A DNA stretch of 64,000 nucleotides from Molossus alvarezi (Eukaryota > Chordata > Mammalia > Chiroptera > Molossidae): contig CM073905.1 of NCBI GenBank assembly GCA_037176705.1, positions 34,008,986 to 34,072,985 of the forward strand. Reading direction: 5' to 3'. The notes beneath the pieces were generated by a model. The model was not told the DNA's origin. It worked only from the letters and a program-made list of their open reading frames with translations, and did not search any database. Below are positions 1 to 9,979 of this stretch, one piece after another. A program made the position numbers and the translations under genes. The stretch's first letter is position 1, and each line of letters begins with the position of its first letter.

Positions 1-400
1 ATCAATGTCTCAGATGCGTACGCCTTTGACTCAGCATTTCCACTTCCAGGAACGTCTTACAGACTCATTCACACACATGCTCCAAGAGGGTTGTAAAAGG
101 AGATTCATGGCAGCACTGTTTGTAGCAATGTGAGATCGGAAACAATATAAATGCCCAGCTACAGGAGGTGGGTGAAATGAATTATGGGACATAATTATTA
201 TAGAATTCTAGGCAACCGTGAGAATAGGCGAGGCGAGTTGGCATGGACTAAAACGGAACAACGCCCAAGGCGAGTCATGCAGTTGGAAAAGCAAGGGCAG
301 GATGCTGATCATTGTTAAGGTGAAGGATGCGTGCAGAGGGACGTATTTCTACTTCTGTGTGCCTGCATTTGTCCACAGTTGAAAAATTAAAAAGACAAAC
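1..400 (+). repeat. Old L1 (L1M-type) 3' fragment
   Basis: The run from 'ggcagcactgtttgtagc' through 'ggaaacaatataaatgccc' to 'gggtgaaatgaattatggg' follows the degenerate L1 3' region of old mammalian L1 copies in sense orientation. It is heavily diverged and truncated by the window start. Confidence 0.5.
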
Positions 401-466
401 GCCGAACTGCGTCGGGCATGCCACTGTTGTGTTGAAGGAGGGTTGTTTTAAGAGACAAGAAGATCC

Positions 467-720
467 AGCCCTGGCTGGTTTGGCTCAGGGGTTATAGCAT
501 CGGCCCGCAGACCAGAGTCCTGGGTTCAGTTCCTGCTAAGGGCACGTACTCGGTTGCGGTTCGTCCCCGGCCCCATTTGGGGTTGTGTGGGTGGCAACCA
601 GTTGATGTGTCTCTCTCACATCGATGTTTCTCTCTCTCTCTCTCTTCCTCCCTCTCCCCCTCCCGCTCTATCCGAAGATAAATGCAAAAATGTCCTCAGG
701 TGAGGATAAAAAAAAAAAAG
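467..720 (+). mobile_element. VES SINE, full length
   Basis: The head carries an A-box-like 'tggctcaggggttatagc' and a B-box-like 'gggttcagttcc'. The body has the 'cacatcgatgtttctctc' pyrimidine block, and the copy ends 'cctcaggtgaggat' plus an A run. A perfect 10-bp TSD, aagaagatcc, lies at 457-466 and 721-730, which fixes both ends. Confidence 0.93.
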
Positions 721-730
721 AAGAAGATCC

Positions 731-1391
731 ATAAGAGACTGGAAGTGGTGAGACTCTCTGGCAAGATAAGAGATGTGGGAGGGAGGGAGGATTCTAACCT
801 TACAGCCTTTCCTACCTTTGAATTTGTAACCACATGTACTGCTGATCTATGCGTGCATGGAAAATTTAGAATAAGAGAGAAGTAACACCGGTCTGGAAAC
901 CTCAAAAAGGATACGCGCCATTATATCTGAAATCCAAAGAATCGGAATTCTACCTGAAACAACAAACAAACCAATTCCCGAAGAGGAATGGATTCCTCGC
1001 GGGGACCTCCACCCTCACCCCGAACCACACCACTACCTTTGGGGGTTTTCTGAGCAACCAAGCGAAAAATGGAATTGTGTTCAGTTCTAGTTTTCTGGAA
1101 AAAAAAATTGTCATTTCTTTCAATTGACACAGAACAAAGACGGGGCCCCATGGGACCCCAATTATACCGGGTTATACTGAAAATGATTTCAAGTTTAACT
1201 TGCTCAGTTCCCTCGCTTTAAGAATGACAGGACTGTGATGGAACCATTCCGTTCTCAAGGTTTCCCTGAGGGAGGAGCCGGGACGAGGATGTCATTACAG
1301 CACAGATTGTAATGGGGAAATCTCAAAACAGCTTAAACATTTCTCAGTAAGAAAATGGCTAAATAAGTACTAGCATATCTATGTTATGAAA
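731..1391. other. Unassigned single-copy or decayed DNA
   Basis: No gene-like reading frame or recognisable repeat was found. The last 100 bases vaguely resemble an L1 3' piece ('gaaaatggctaaataagt'). Confidence 0.5.
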
Positions 1392-2045
1392 TAGTGTTAT
1401 GGACTGAATCCCCCCGCCCCCCTTCAAAATTTATATGTTGAGGCTCTACCCCACCCCAAATGGGATGGTGTTTGGGGATGAGGTCTTTGGGAGGTAATAA
1501 GGTATAGATGGGGTCACGAGGGTGCGGCCCCATGGTGGGACTAGTGTCCTTATAAGAAGAGGAAGAGAGCCCGGCCACTGTGGCTCATGTGAGTTGAGTG
1601 TCGTCCCATGGACCGAGAGGTCCTGGTTCGATTCCCAATTCGGGCACATGCCTGGGTTTTGGGCTCGATCCCCAGTAGGGGGCGTGCAGGAGGCAGCCGA
1701 TCCATGTGTCTCTCTCACACTGATGTTTCTATCTCTTTCTCCCTTCCTCTCTATCTAAACAATCAATAAAAACGGGTGGGGGAAATGGAGGAGAGGGTGT
1801 CAATGGGGAAAAAGGGAGAAACATCTGTAACAAAAATAAATTAATAAAAAAAGAAAACTGATTTAAAAAACATATTTTGAAAAAAAGAAGAGGAAGATCT
1901 CTCTCTCTCTCTCTCCCCCCCCCCGCCCCCACCCCATGCGAGGATACAGCAGAAAGGTGGCTGTCCGCAAGCTGGGAAGTAGTCCTCACCAGCAGCTGAA
2001 CCAGTTCGCACCTTAATTTGGGACTTCCCAGAACTGTGAGAAAGA
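1392..2045 (+). repeat. MLT1-type (ERVL-MaLR) solo LTR, split by a VES insertion
   Basis: The left part carries 'gttatggactgaatc', 'atatgttgaggctctacc', 'gggaggtaataagg' and 'ccttataagaagaggaag'. The right part, after the insertion, continues with 'gcgaggatacagcag', 'gctgggaagtagtcctcacc' and 'ggacttcccagaactgtgag'. This is the usual order of an MLT1 LTR in sense orientation. No internal retroviral genes are attached. The insertion at 1567-1884 is younger. Confidence 0.8.
1567..1884 (+). mobile_element. VES SINE fused to an L1 3' end (chimeric insertion)
   Basis: A VES copy (about 1567-1770, head 'cggccactgtggctcatg', B-box-like 'tggttcgattccc') runs directly into about 80 bases matching the L1 3' terminus seen in reverse at 62705-62765 ('ggtgtcaatggggaaaaa', 'catctgtaa', then A-rich). 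One 13-bp TSD, aagaagaggaaga, flanks the whole composite at 1554-1566 and 1885-1897, so both parts went in together. Template switching during L1-driven reverse transcription is the simplest explanation (inference). Confidence 0.75.
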
Positions 2046-2928
2046 AGAAAAAACATACACATAATGACATGAAAAGAATTCCAGGTCATGATGTTGGGTG
2101 GACAAAGCAGGTTGTAGTTGCAATACCACCATCATGTACATTTAGGTGAAACACATTCATATAACAACACTGTTCATTAACACACAAATCCATAGACAGT
2201 GATCTAGCAATATCAGCTTCTAACAAATGACTGGATACTTTGGGAGCATGGGAGAAAGGGGATGTTAGCTTTATTTGTAAATTTACATTTTTATAAAAAT
2301 ATATTTCTGTAGCACTGATGTAATTAAAAATGGTTTCAGAGCATACCCCCTCCAAAGGGTTCAGGAAGAATAGCCTGACCCCAGGCCACACAGTCAGTCA
2401 ACTTCAGAGCTATTTCTAGAATCCAAATTCTAAAGTCTGCCTTTCAATTTGAGTTCTTCCTACTGCCACTTAATTCGCCATCTTAATTTTGAAACCAACA
2501 AAAATTACATTTCCCTGCTCAAGAGAGAATAAAGATACTTACAGTCTCACCAGACACCGCTGAGAAGATAACGTTTTTATGCACGAACTGTAACACGGTT
2601 AGATCTCAACAAGGTTAGCTAAGATAATTAATTCCAAAGCCTTCCAATGACAGCAATACACAAATTAGCCTCTGCATCATCTGTAGAAAACTAGTTTCAT
2701 TACAGTGAGGAATTCAGTGGGGGCTTCTGATGCCTTTTGAAGAACAAGAGGGTTCACTTCAACGTGAGATGAAACTATTATCGAGAGCAACTGCGTAAAT
2801 TATACCACAAAGAAGGTGTTTACCTCTAAAACCATCATCCCGTAGGGATAAGCTGGAAGGAACGAAGAAGCAGGTTGAAATTTGCAAGAGGCATTTGTGA
2901 GAAAAAAATACAAAGATTCAAAGTCTCA
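2046..2928. other. Unassigned non-coding DNA
   Basis: No repeat family or coding signature was recognised. Composition is AT-rich with short homopolymer runs only. Confidence 0.5.
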
Positions 2929-3143
2929 CCTGGCCAGTGTGGCTCAGTGGATTTAGCGTGTCCCATGGACTGAGACGTCCCGGTTCGATTCCCACTCAGG
3001 GCACATGCCAGGGCTCTGTCCCCAGTGGGGAGCACGCAGGAGGCAGCTGGTTGCTGTTTCTCACATCGATGTGTCTATCTCTCTCCCTTCCTCTCTAAAA
3101 AATCAATTCAAAATAGATTTTTAAAAATAACAACAATTAAACA
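2929..3143 (+). mobile_element. VES SINE ('tggttcgat' head, AATCAAT tail type)
   Basis: The head 'cctggccagtgtggctcag' and B-box-like 'cggttcgattccc' are followed by 'gggcacatgccaggg', 'cacatcgatgtgtctatc' and an A-rich tail. A 9-bp TSD, aaagtctca, lies at 2920-2928 and 3144-3152. Confidence 0.92.
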
Positions 3144-3434
3144 AAAGTCTCAGGAAGTTGATTATCGATTATATTAAGAACTAACTTTTATTTATTCAGT
3201 CAAAAATACTGAATACTGACCGTCTTCACTGGGCACCTGCAGAAGGGCAGCAGGGCGGTCTGGTGAATGGAGAACTCTCCGTGAATACGGAGTCGTCGGG
3301 AAGGGGTGACTTCTGTCTCTCGAGCCACAGCTGGAAAATTCCTCTCAGAGCAAACCACAGTCCCTTTGTGGGTCAGAAAATTCTATAGACAAGCGTGTCC
3401 CTAACGATTTGAGGGTTTCGGATGAAAGAGTTTG

Positions 3435-3845
3435 GTATCAGCCAGGCACCAGCCAGGAAAACAGATTCCACTCTAAGTACTTCAGACGAAATTGAATGCA
3501 GGGAAGGGTTCTATGGGGGATGAACAGAGGTCAGAAGCCAAGAAGGGATGGCGTGACCACCCAGAGATTAGTCACAGCAGAAAGCCACATTTTTTGGATC
3601 TGGCTAGACAGAGGGAGGAGGGGATATTGCCAGAAGCCAGGGTCACAAGGCCAGAGCTAGGATGGTAGAGAGAGCAGATGCAGTCTTTGCAAAAGAAGCC
3701 TCTTAAGGGAGAAAGAGGTAGGAAGAAGCTCCCACGTCTTCCCTCCCACCTACACCCCAGTATCCTGCCAAGGTCTCCCATTGGCTGCCCCTAGGCAGAA
3801 GCTAGGGACCCCAAGAAATGCAGCCTAGAGGTCTCCTCTATGATA
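3435..3845 (+). repeat. Unassigned ancient interspersed repeat, copy A
   Basis: The segment shares ordered phrases with 24110-24560: 'gaatgcaggga' / 'taatgcaggga', 'gattag-cacagcagaaag' / 'gattagcaacagcagaaag', 'agggtcac', and 'tctcccattggc'. Two copies in one window show it is a dispersed repeat, but the family was not recognised. Confidence 0.5.
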
Positions 3846-3897
3846 ATATAACAGGGAAGGGAGCCAGTGGATCTAAGGGCAAACTGGCCCTTAGGAC

Positions 3898-4022
3898 CAC
3901 TACACTCTGGCTTCATTCATTCATTCGTTCATTCATTCATTCACTCACTCAATGAGCATTTCTTAAATGCCCAACCTGTCTGAAGCACTGAGCTAGGTGC
4001 CCAGAACCTACAACATTAATAA
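3898..4022 (-). repeat. L2 LINE 3' end with (ATTC)n tail
   Basis: A tetranucleotide run of ATTC units (3912-3952) is followed by 'aatgagcatttcttaaatg' and 'agcactgagctaggtgccc'. This is the reverse of the L2 3' terminus, whose sense end is a TGAATGAA repeat. Confidence 0.7.
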
Positions 4023-4025
4023 TAA

Positions 4026-4157
4026 CAGTGGGACAAAAGTAGGTTTACACTGGTGAGTATGTGAAACAGAGAGTTTATTCTTGTATTATAATTGTATTTG
4101 TTATTGTATTATCTTCCATATGAACACTGTAAACCTACTTTTGTCCCACCCTGTATA
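4026..4157. mobile_element. Mariner-type miniature inverted-repeat element
   Basis: The left terminus 'tgggacaaaagtaggttta' is mirrored at the right by 'taaacctacttttgtccca' followed by 'ccctgtata'. The inner flanks are also partly complementary. The element is about 130 bp with no transposase frame, so it is non-autonomous. The terminal sequence resembles the mariner elements with 'cagggtggg-caaaagtagg' ends known in several mammals. A TA target fits the right edge. Confidence 0.8.
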
Positions 4158-4486
4158 TAGCTCATCCCTTAAAGGAGAGCTACATACAGTTGTATGAGTT
4201 GTGGGCTGATAGTAAAGATAACATTTTGCTAAGATGACATTTACCCTTCCTCATGAAGGATGAGAAGGTTTGCCACGTGTGAGGGGCATCTGTTGTTTTT
4301 ATCCACCCAGGATCCAACATTCCTTGGGGAATGACCTTTTATCTACACTCGGGCCCCGTGATTTCCAAGGGATGAACACGTGACCCAAATCTGGCCGATC
4401 CATTTATTCCATCTTCCTAGCCACAGAAGTTGGATCAAGGATGGACACGTGACTGAAACTGGCCCAATGACAGGCAAACCTAGACT
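4158..4486. other. Unassigned DNA with a repeated 'ggatggacacgtgac' phrase
   Basis: Two related phrases, 'gggatgaacacgtgaccc' and 'aggatggacacgtgactg', occur 70 bases apart. They may mark an old LTR or DNA transposon, but the family is not recognised. Confidence 0.35.
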
Positions 4487-4500
4487 CTCTCGGGACCCTT

Positions 4501-6687
4501 TTTTTTTTAGATTCTCTCTCTCTCTTTTTTTTTTTAAATCTTTATTGTTGAATGTAATGTATTACAGATATTCCACATTTTCCCCCCATTGACCCCCTCC
4601 TCCCTCTTCCCGCCCCTCTCCCGCCTTTTCCCACACTCTTGTCTGTGTCCACTGGTTATGCATATAAGTTCTTTGGTTTATCTCTTCCCACCCCACCCCC
4701 CAGCCCCTTTCCCTTTGAGGTTTGTCAGTCTAGCAATGAATTTGTACTTCTTAATCTCTTCACCTTTTTCACCCATTCCCCCAACCCCCTCCCAACTGGC
4801 AACCAACAAAATGTTCTCTGTATCTATGAGAATGTTTCTGTTCTGCCTGTTCATTTTGCTTGTAGATTCCATTGTCGATAGATATGTATTCATTGCCATT
4901 TTGTTTGTTCATATATTTTATCTTTTTCTTCAAAAAGACCCTTCATCATTTCATATAATAACAGTTTGGTGGTGATGAACTCCTTTAACTTTTTCTTGCC
5001 TGGGGAGTCTTTATATGGCCATCGATTCTAAATGACAGCTTTGCAGGATAGAGTAATCTTGGTTGTAGGTTCTTGGTTTTCATCACTCTGAATATTTCTT
5101 GCCACTCCCTTCTGGCCTGCAAAGTTTCTTTTGAGAAATCAGCTGACAGCCTTATGGGGACTCCCTTGTAGGTAACTAGCTGCCTTTCTCTTGCTGCTTT
5201 TAAGATTCTCTCTTTGTCTTGAACCTTTTGCATTTTGATGATGATGTGTCTTGGTGTGGGCCTCTTGGAGTTCATCTTGTTTGGGACTCTCTGTGCTTCC
5301 TGGATGTGTATGTCTGTTTCCTTCACCAAGTTAGGAAAGTTTTCTGCCAATATTGTTTCAAACAGGTTTTCGATTTCTTGTTCTCTCTCTTCTCCTTCTG
5401 GCACCCCCAAGATGCAAATGTTGGCACGCTTGAAGTTGTCCCAGAGGCTCCTTACACTATTCTCATTTTTTTAAATTCTTTTTTCTTTTTGCTGTTCCGA
5501 TTGGGCATTTTTTGCTTCCTTCTATTCCAAATCGATGGTTTGCTCCTTGGATTTACATACTCTAGTATTGAAGCTGTGTAAATTATTCTTTATTTCAGTT
5601 AATGCCTCCTTCAATTCTAACTGTGCATCTATGATTTCTGACTGGTCCTTTTTTATGCTCTTGAGGCCCTCCCTAAGTTCACTGAGGCCCTCACTAAGTT
5701 CATTGAGCATCCTTATAAGCAGTATTTTGAACTCAGCATCTGTTAGGTTGCTTATCTCCATTTCACTTAGTTCTTTTCTTGGGGTTTTGTTCTGTTCTTT
5801 CATTTGGGACCTGTTTCTTTGTCTCCTCATTTTGGCTGCCTCCCTGTGTTTGTTTCAGTGTATTACTTAATGAGAGGTATGGGGCTCGCTGAGACCAGAT
5901 GCTGCTCGTTTGAAAGAATTTAGGAAAAACCTGAAGCAGGATCCAAGACAGGCCAATCCTATGGTTAAGCAACTGGCAACAGCTTGGGTGGGCCTGAAAG
6001 TTGGGTGGGGTGCGGCGGGGCCTCAGGGAATCAGCAGGGCAGGGCTACCAGTGTGAGCCAGGTTGCTGGAGTCCCAGATATGGCAGCTGTCTGCCGCCCG
6101 CGGGAAGGGCTCACCAAAGGAACAAAGGCCTCTGACAGCACGTTTGTCCCGGAGAAAGCCCCCTCTCCAGCCCTCGCTCCAGTGTCAGACAGCTCAGTTC
6201 TTCCCTGTATGTCTCTGGCGCCCCTCGAGCTGCCTCCCCTCCAAGCTTAGAGGGAGAGAGTCCGATAAGTCCGTGCGCGGGCCCTTTAGGGAGCTGCCTG
6301 GGGCTCCAGCCGCCTCAGCCTCCCTGAGCCTCAGTTCCCGCTGGTTTTCTAGCCAGAAGTGATGGGGATTCTCTTCCTGGCACTGGAACCCTGAGCAGGG
6401 CGCCTGGTGTGGGACGGGGACCCCTCAGTCCTCAGGAAGGACCTTCCCAGCCGAGGTGTCTCCTGATTTTTATCCACCACACGTGGGTGTGGGCCCAGCC
6501 CGTCCCCTCCGCCCTCCTACCAGTCTGGATGTGGCTGCTGCTTTAATTCCGTAGTTGTAGGACTTCCATTCAGCTCGATTTCAGGCGATTTTGAATGATG
6601 GTTGTTCTGTAGTTTAATTGTAACTTTGATGTGGTTGTGGGAGGACGCGATACCAGGTTTACCTGCCCGCCATCCTGACCGGAAGTC
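4501..6687 (-). mobile_element. HAL1 (half-L1) retrotransposon, essentially full length
   Basis: Reading the minus strand: a CpG-containing 5' UTR begins near 6687 with 'ggacttccggtcaggatggc', an L1-like ORF1 (5830 to 4985, broken) follows, and a 450-base 3' UTR ends in 'ttcaacaataaagattta' plus an A tract (T run at 4527-4538). No ORF2 sequence lies between ORF1 and the 3' UTR, which is the definition of HAL1. An imperfect 14-bp TSD (12 of 14 matches, ctctcgggaccctt and ctctcggaacactt) lies at 4487-4500 and 6688-6701. HAL1 depends on L1 ORF2 protein supplied in trans (established). At 2.19 kb with both ends present it is unlikely to be a chance truncation of L1. Confidence 0.8.
4985..5830 (-). 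pseudogene. HAL1/L1 ORF1 protein relic (RNA-binding chaperone)
   Basis: Two open segments together span the usual ORF1p layout. Segment 5830-5522 starts with MRRQRNRSQMKEQ and has the NLTDAEFKILLIRML motif, then a heptad-like Leu/Glu/Ser stretch (coiled coil). Segment 5410-4985 carries the RRM and C-terminal domain, with the family signatures RPTPRHIIIKM, KERILKAARE and LSADFSKETLQARREWQEIF. In L1 this protein trimerises and coats its own RNA in the cytoplasm. The segments are in different frames and about 110 bases between them lack an open frame, so the copy is inactive. The frame ends near QARKS at 4985, about where ORF1p normally ends. Confidence 0.85.
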
Positions 6688-6701
6688 CTCTCGGAACACT
6701 T

Positions 6702-7359
6702 AAATGAAAAGCTCTCTTTATCCTATGGTGTAATGGCTAAAGCTCCATCTAAAGAGTTGATGGCCACCTTGCCATTAGCAAGAATGAATGTTCTGAAGAA
6801 TGAAGCCAACACAAAGGGAAATTGATCTGAGAGAGAAAGTCCTGATGATATCACTTGCATCCCTGGATCCAGCCATACCTGAGGCTAATCATATTAGAGC
6901 CTTCAGTTGGTTGAACAAATTAACTTTTTTTTTGCTTCAGCTACTTTATGTTGGATTTCTGTAAGATGAGGAAAGGCAGGGAACTAGAGTTTGCAAGAAG
7001 CAGGAAAGAGGGAGATACGTTAAGGAACCACAAAGAGGGGGATGAAGCTAGAATTAGCAGCTCCCCAACAGGGATTCCCATCCCACCGAAACCTATCTGA
7101 GAATTTCACACATTGAAATTATGTGTTTGCATGTCTCCCCAGAGCCTCTGTCGGTGCCTTGCCTGAACCAAAGTAGATTCTCAGTAACTATCTGATATTG
7201 CATTGTTCAGACTTGTTCATTATAACTTCACAAGTTTATGGCTTTTTTAAACAACTTTCATGAAAGCTAGTACATCTCATTGTGTTTAGTATTCTCCTAC
7301 CATGCCTAGCCAAGTGCTAAACATATTTCATTTCATTTCATTTCATTTAACTTGATATC
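6702..7359. other. Unassigned DNA with a short (ATTTC)n run
   Basis: No gene or repeat was recognised apart from a five-unit TTTCA pentanucleotide run at about 7325-7349. Confidence 0.5.
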
Positions 7360-7562
7360 AGTTGTTGAATGCTTACTACGTGCCAGGTTCTGTAATATGG
7401 GCTTCCCATATATTGCTGTATTCATCTCCCCTGAACCTGGCATGGTAGCTGTGAGCCCCATTTTATAAATGAGAGCACTGAAGCTCAGAGAGTCTATTCA
7501 GCTTGCCCAAGGTCACACAGCCAGTAAGGGCAGAGCTGGGATTTAAACCCAGTCTCCGCGAC
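7360..7562 (-). repeat. MIR SINE
   Basis: The reverse MIR order is intact: 'gcttactacgtgccagg', 'cattttataaatgagagc', 'aggtcacacagccagtaag' and 'gagctgggatttaaaccca'. Confidence 0.85.
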
Positions 7563-8149
7563 AGCAATTTTGGCTGATTGATCATCCTTATAACACAGAG
7601 TAGTGGTCAGTGGGGTGGCAATGAGCATGTCTCCATTTAAAATCTGGAAACATGTGGGGCTCTAGGTGTCATGTTTCATCTTATTAAACGAGGTGTTTCA
7701 GCTCAGAGCCTCTTTGGTGTGTTTGCCAAAGTCTGAGCCAGGCTGCAGTGTCTGCCGCGCCGAGAGCATCCACGCTGCCCGGACAGGGGCCAGCTTGGTC
7801 CAGCCCGATGTGACTCAGCACTGGAAACGTGTGCTTCTTTAAATAGACCCTGCTCTCCGCCAGCTCTCAGAGCCAATCGATGTCTTACCTGTCATGGGAG
7901 GGAGGTGTCCTGGGGCTTGCTGAGCTGCTACCCTGGAGAGGAGCAGAGGGACTGCGGGCCCCGGAGGAGGGGTGTAGGTAGTTGTGACCCTGCCAGAGAA
8001 TTAAGAAAATGATCAAGTGAGACACCACCTAGGTGCAAGGGGTTCATCAACACTCATCCCCCAAACTGGCCTTATGGGGTTTAGTGCCATGCCCTTCCTG
8101 TCCCCGTGCCCCTCTGGCTTTGTGAAGGAACCTTGAACAGGTGGACCAG
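7563..8149. other. Unassigned DNA
   Basis: A GC-rich stretch at 7740-7960 has no open frame of note. No repeat was identified. Confidence 0.45.
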
Positions 8150-8232
8150 GGTCAGGAGAATGACATTCAAATCCCAGCTCTGCCACCGAAGAGCTGCATG
8201 ACCTTGGGCAAGTCCTTCGCTGGCCTATCCTA
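8150..8232 (+). repeat. MIR SINE core fragment
   Basis: The sense MIR core appears as 'caaatcccagctctgccac' followed by 'catgaccttgggcaagtcc'. Confidence 0.75.
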
Positions 8233-8430
8233 GCTTGCCTGTCCTATCAGCCACCAGGCGACACTCTGTAATTACAAAGGCATGGCAGGAGGTCTGCCCA
8301 ACGCCTGTGGTCCATCCGTTCCATCCGTTCCATCCGTACCATGCAAGGAATGTCGCTCAGATGACGAAGGCATTAACATGTGCAGAAACAAAACCCTCTT
8401 CAGCAGGACAGTGGGCGTTTGTTTTGGTTA

Positions 8431-8644
8431 ATAATTTTTCTTTATTGATTTGAGGGAGAGAGGAAGGGATGGGGGGAGAGAGAGAGAGCACTGGATGGGA
8501 GAGAACATCGATTGTCTGCCTCCTGCACGTCCCCCACTGGGGATCGGGCCCACAACCCGGGCATGTGCCCTGACCGGGAATCCAACCGGCGACCTCTTGG
8601 TGCATGGGTGGATGCTCCACCACTGAGCCACACGGGCTGGGCGG
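8431..8644 (-). mobile_element. VES SINE
   Basis: The reverse tail 'tttttctttattgattt' is followed by GA-rich DNA, 'gagaacatcgattgtctgcc', 'gcatgtgccctgaccggga' and the reversed head 'ccactgagccacacgggctg'. A clear TSD was not found. Confidence 0.88.
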
Positions 8645-8814
8645 GACGATGAGCATTTTAAGTCGTGTCCTACATAGACGCATACACCAGGGGAGTCCCA
8701 GAAGGACACACACCCTGGGTCCCACGAGTACGAGCTTGTTGGGAGCTGGCTAGCAAGGCTGTCTCCATCATTCGCCGTCGTAAACCTCCAGGGTCTCAGC
8801 TGCTTCTTTTTGGG

Positions 8815-9443
8815 GGAGGAAATACTTTATTGAAGTTTAAAACATTACAACCAAATTTACTGTGTGTGTTTGACACTAAAACCCTGGGCAATGGAGATAC
8901 AAACACTTCGGTGTCGATGCCACAGACCAGGCACAGAAGGAACGGGCAGGGGACTCTCGGGGGCGCGTTCTCGGCCCTCTGTGTCCCCCTTTCCTTCCTC
9001 CCACAGGAAAGTTCGCACGGGGTGGGGTCTGACGCCTTTGCTGATACAGGCTTTTCCTTTACGCCGCCGCAGGGAGGGGTTTGTCTCCCTCCTGGAAGAA
9101 GTCAGTCCAGCCCCACCTGCCAGCCTTGAAGAAGCCGCTCGCTGCCGCCCTCTGTAGCTGGTGAAGGTGCCAGAGTTCACCCCTGAGCAGGTCACCCCAA
9201 GGCCCGGGATTCCGAGTCTGGACGAATCTGTACTTGGCTCAGAAATTGCTCTCCACGAAGAAGTCTCGAATCTGAAGCACGTTTATAAAGGCCCTTCCCC
9301 CGACGGCACCGGGCAGCCAGGGCACAGCCTTGGGAGCATGTCTGTTCACAGTGTCACTCCACCAGTGACATGTCACCAGTGCAGGGCTCCTGTCACCGGC
9401 GATGGGCTGTGCGGAGGGTCCGCCGGACCCAGTCTCTCAGGAG
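8815..9443 (-). other. Candidate 3'-terminal exon or 3' UTR (weak)
   Basis: On the minus strand a pyrimidine-rich tract ending 'gggttctttccag' (at 9444) could be a splice acceptor. About 600 bases downstream is an AATAAA hexamer (8826-8831 on the plus strand as TTTATT). The region is GC- and CpG-richer than its neighbours and matches no repeat I know. One reading frame is open for about 65 codons (ending at 9239 with residues DFFVESNF), but the frame has a stop just inside the proposed acceptor. It may be a non-coding exon, a processed-pseudogene tail or chance. Confidence 0.22.
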
Positions 9444-9508
9444 CTGGAAAGAACCCGAGACAGACCGACAGCTGGTAGTCCTGGCTCTGGGGTTTAAAAG
9501 TCATTTGA

Positions 9509-9705
9509 GTTGAGTGTCGACCCTGCACCAAAAGGTCACCAATTCGATTCCCGGTCAGGGCACATGCCCAGGTTGTGGGTCAGATCCCCAGTGGGGGGCA
9601 TGCAGGAGGCGGCCAATTGATGTTCTCTCTCATCGATGTTTCTGTCTCTCTCTTCCTCTCACTTCCTCTCTCTCTAAAAATCAATAAAGGAAAAAAGAAT
9701 TTTAT
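9509..9705 (+). mobile_element. 5'-truncated VES SINE
   Basis: The copy lacks the first 20 or so bases of the head ('ctggccggtgtggctcag' is missing). It starts at 'gttgagtgtcgaccctgc' and keeps the B-box-like 'aattcgattccc', the 'catcgatgtttctgtc' block and the AATCAATAAA tail. A perfect 11-bp TSD, aagtcatttga, lies at 9498-9508 and 9706-9716, so it was truncated at insertion. Confidence 0.9.
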
Positions 9706-9734
9706 AAGTCATTTGACTACATGCAAATCAGCCT

Positions 9735-9969
9735 TTTTTTTTTAAATCCTCACCTGAGAATATTTTTATATTTATCTCCAAACAGAGTGGTAAGGAGAGA
9801 GAGAGAGAAACATTGACATGAGAGAGACACATCGACTGGCTGCCACCCACACGACCCCAACAGAGGCTGGGGACAAACCGCAACCGAGGTACGTGCCCTT
9901 GGCCGGAATCGAACCCAGGACTCCCTGGTCTGCAGGCCGACGCTCTAACCGCTGAGCCAAACGGGCCAG
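9735..9969 (-). mobile_element. VES SINE (TGAGGAT tail type)
   Basis: The reverse tail 'aaatcctcacctgagaat' and reversed head 'cgctgagccaaacgggcca' bound the copy. The TSD is atcagcct (9727-9734 and 9970-9977). It lies tail to tail with the VES at 9509-9705. Confidence 0.92.
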
Positions 9970-9979
9970 ATCAGCCTCT

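Noticed and set aside
4589..5870. Plus-strand open frames of 80-128 codons
   Set aside because: They are antisense shadows of the HAL1 3' UTR and ORF1.
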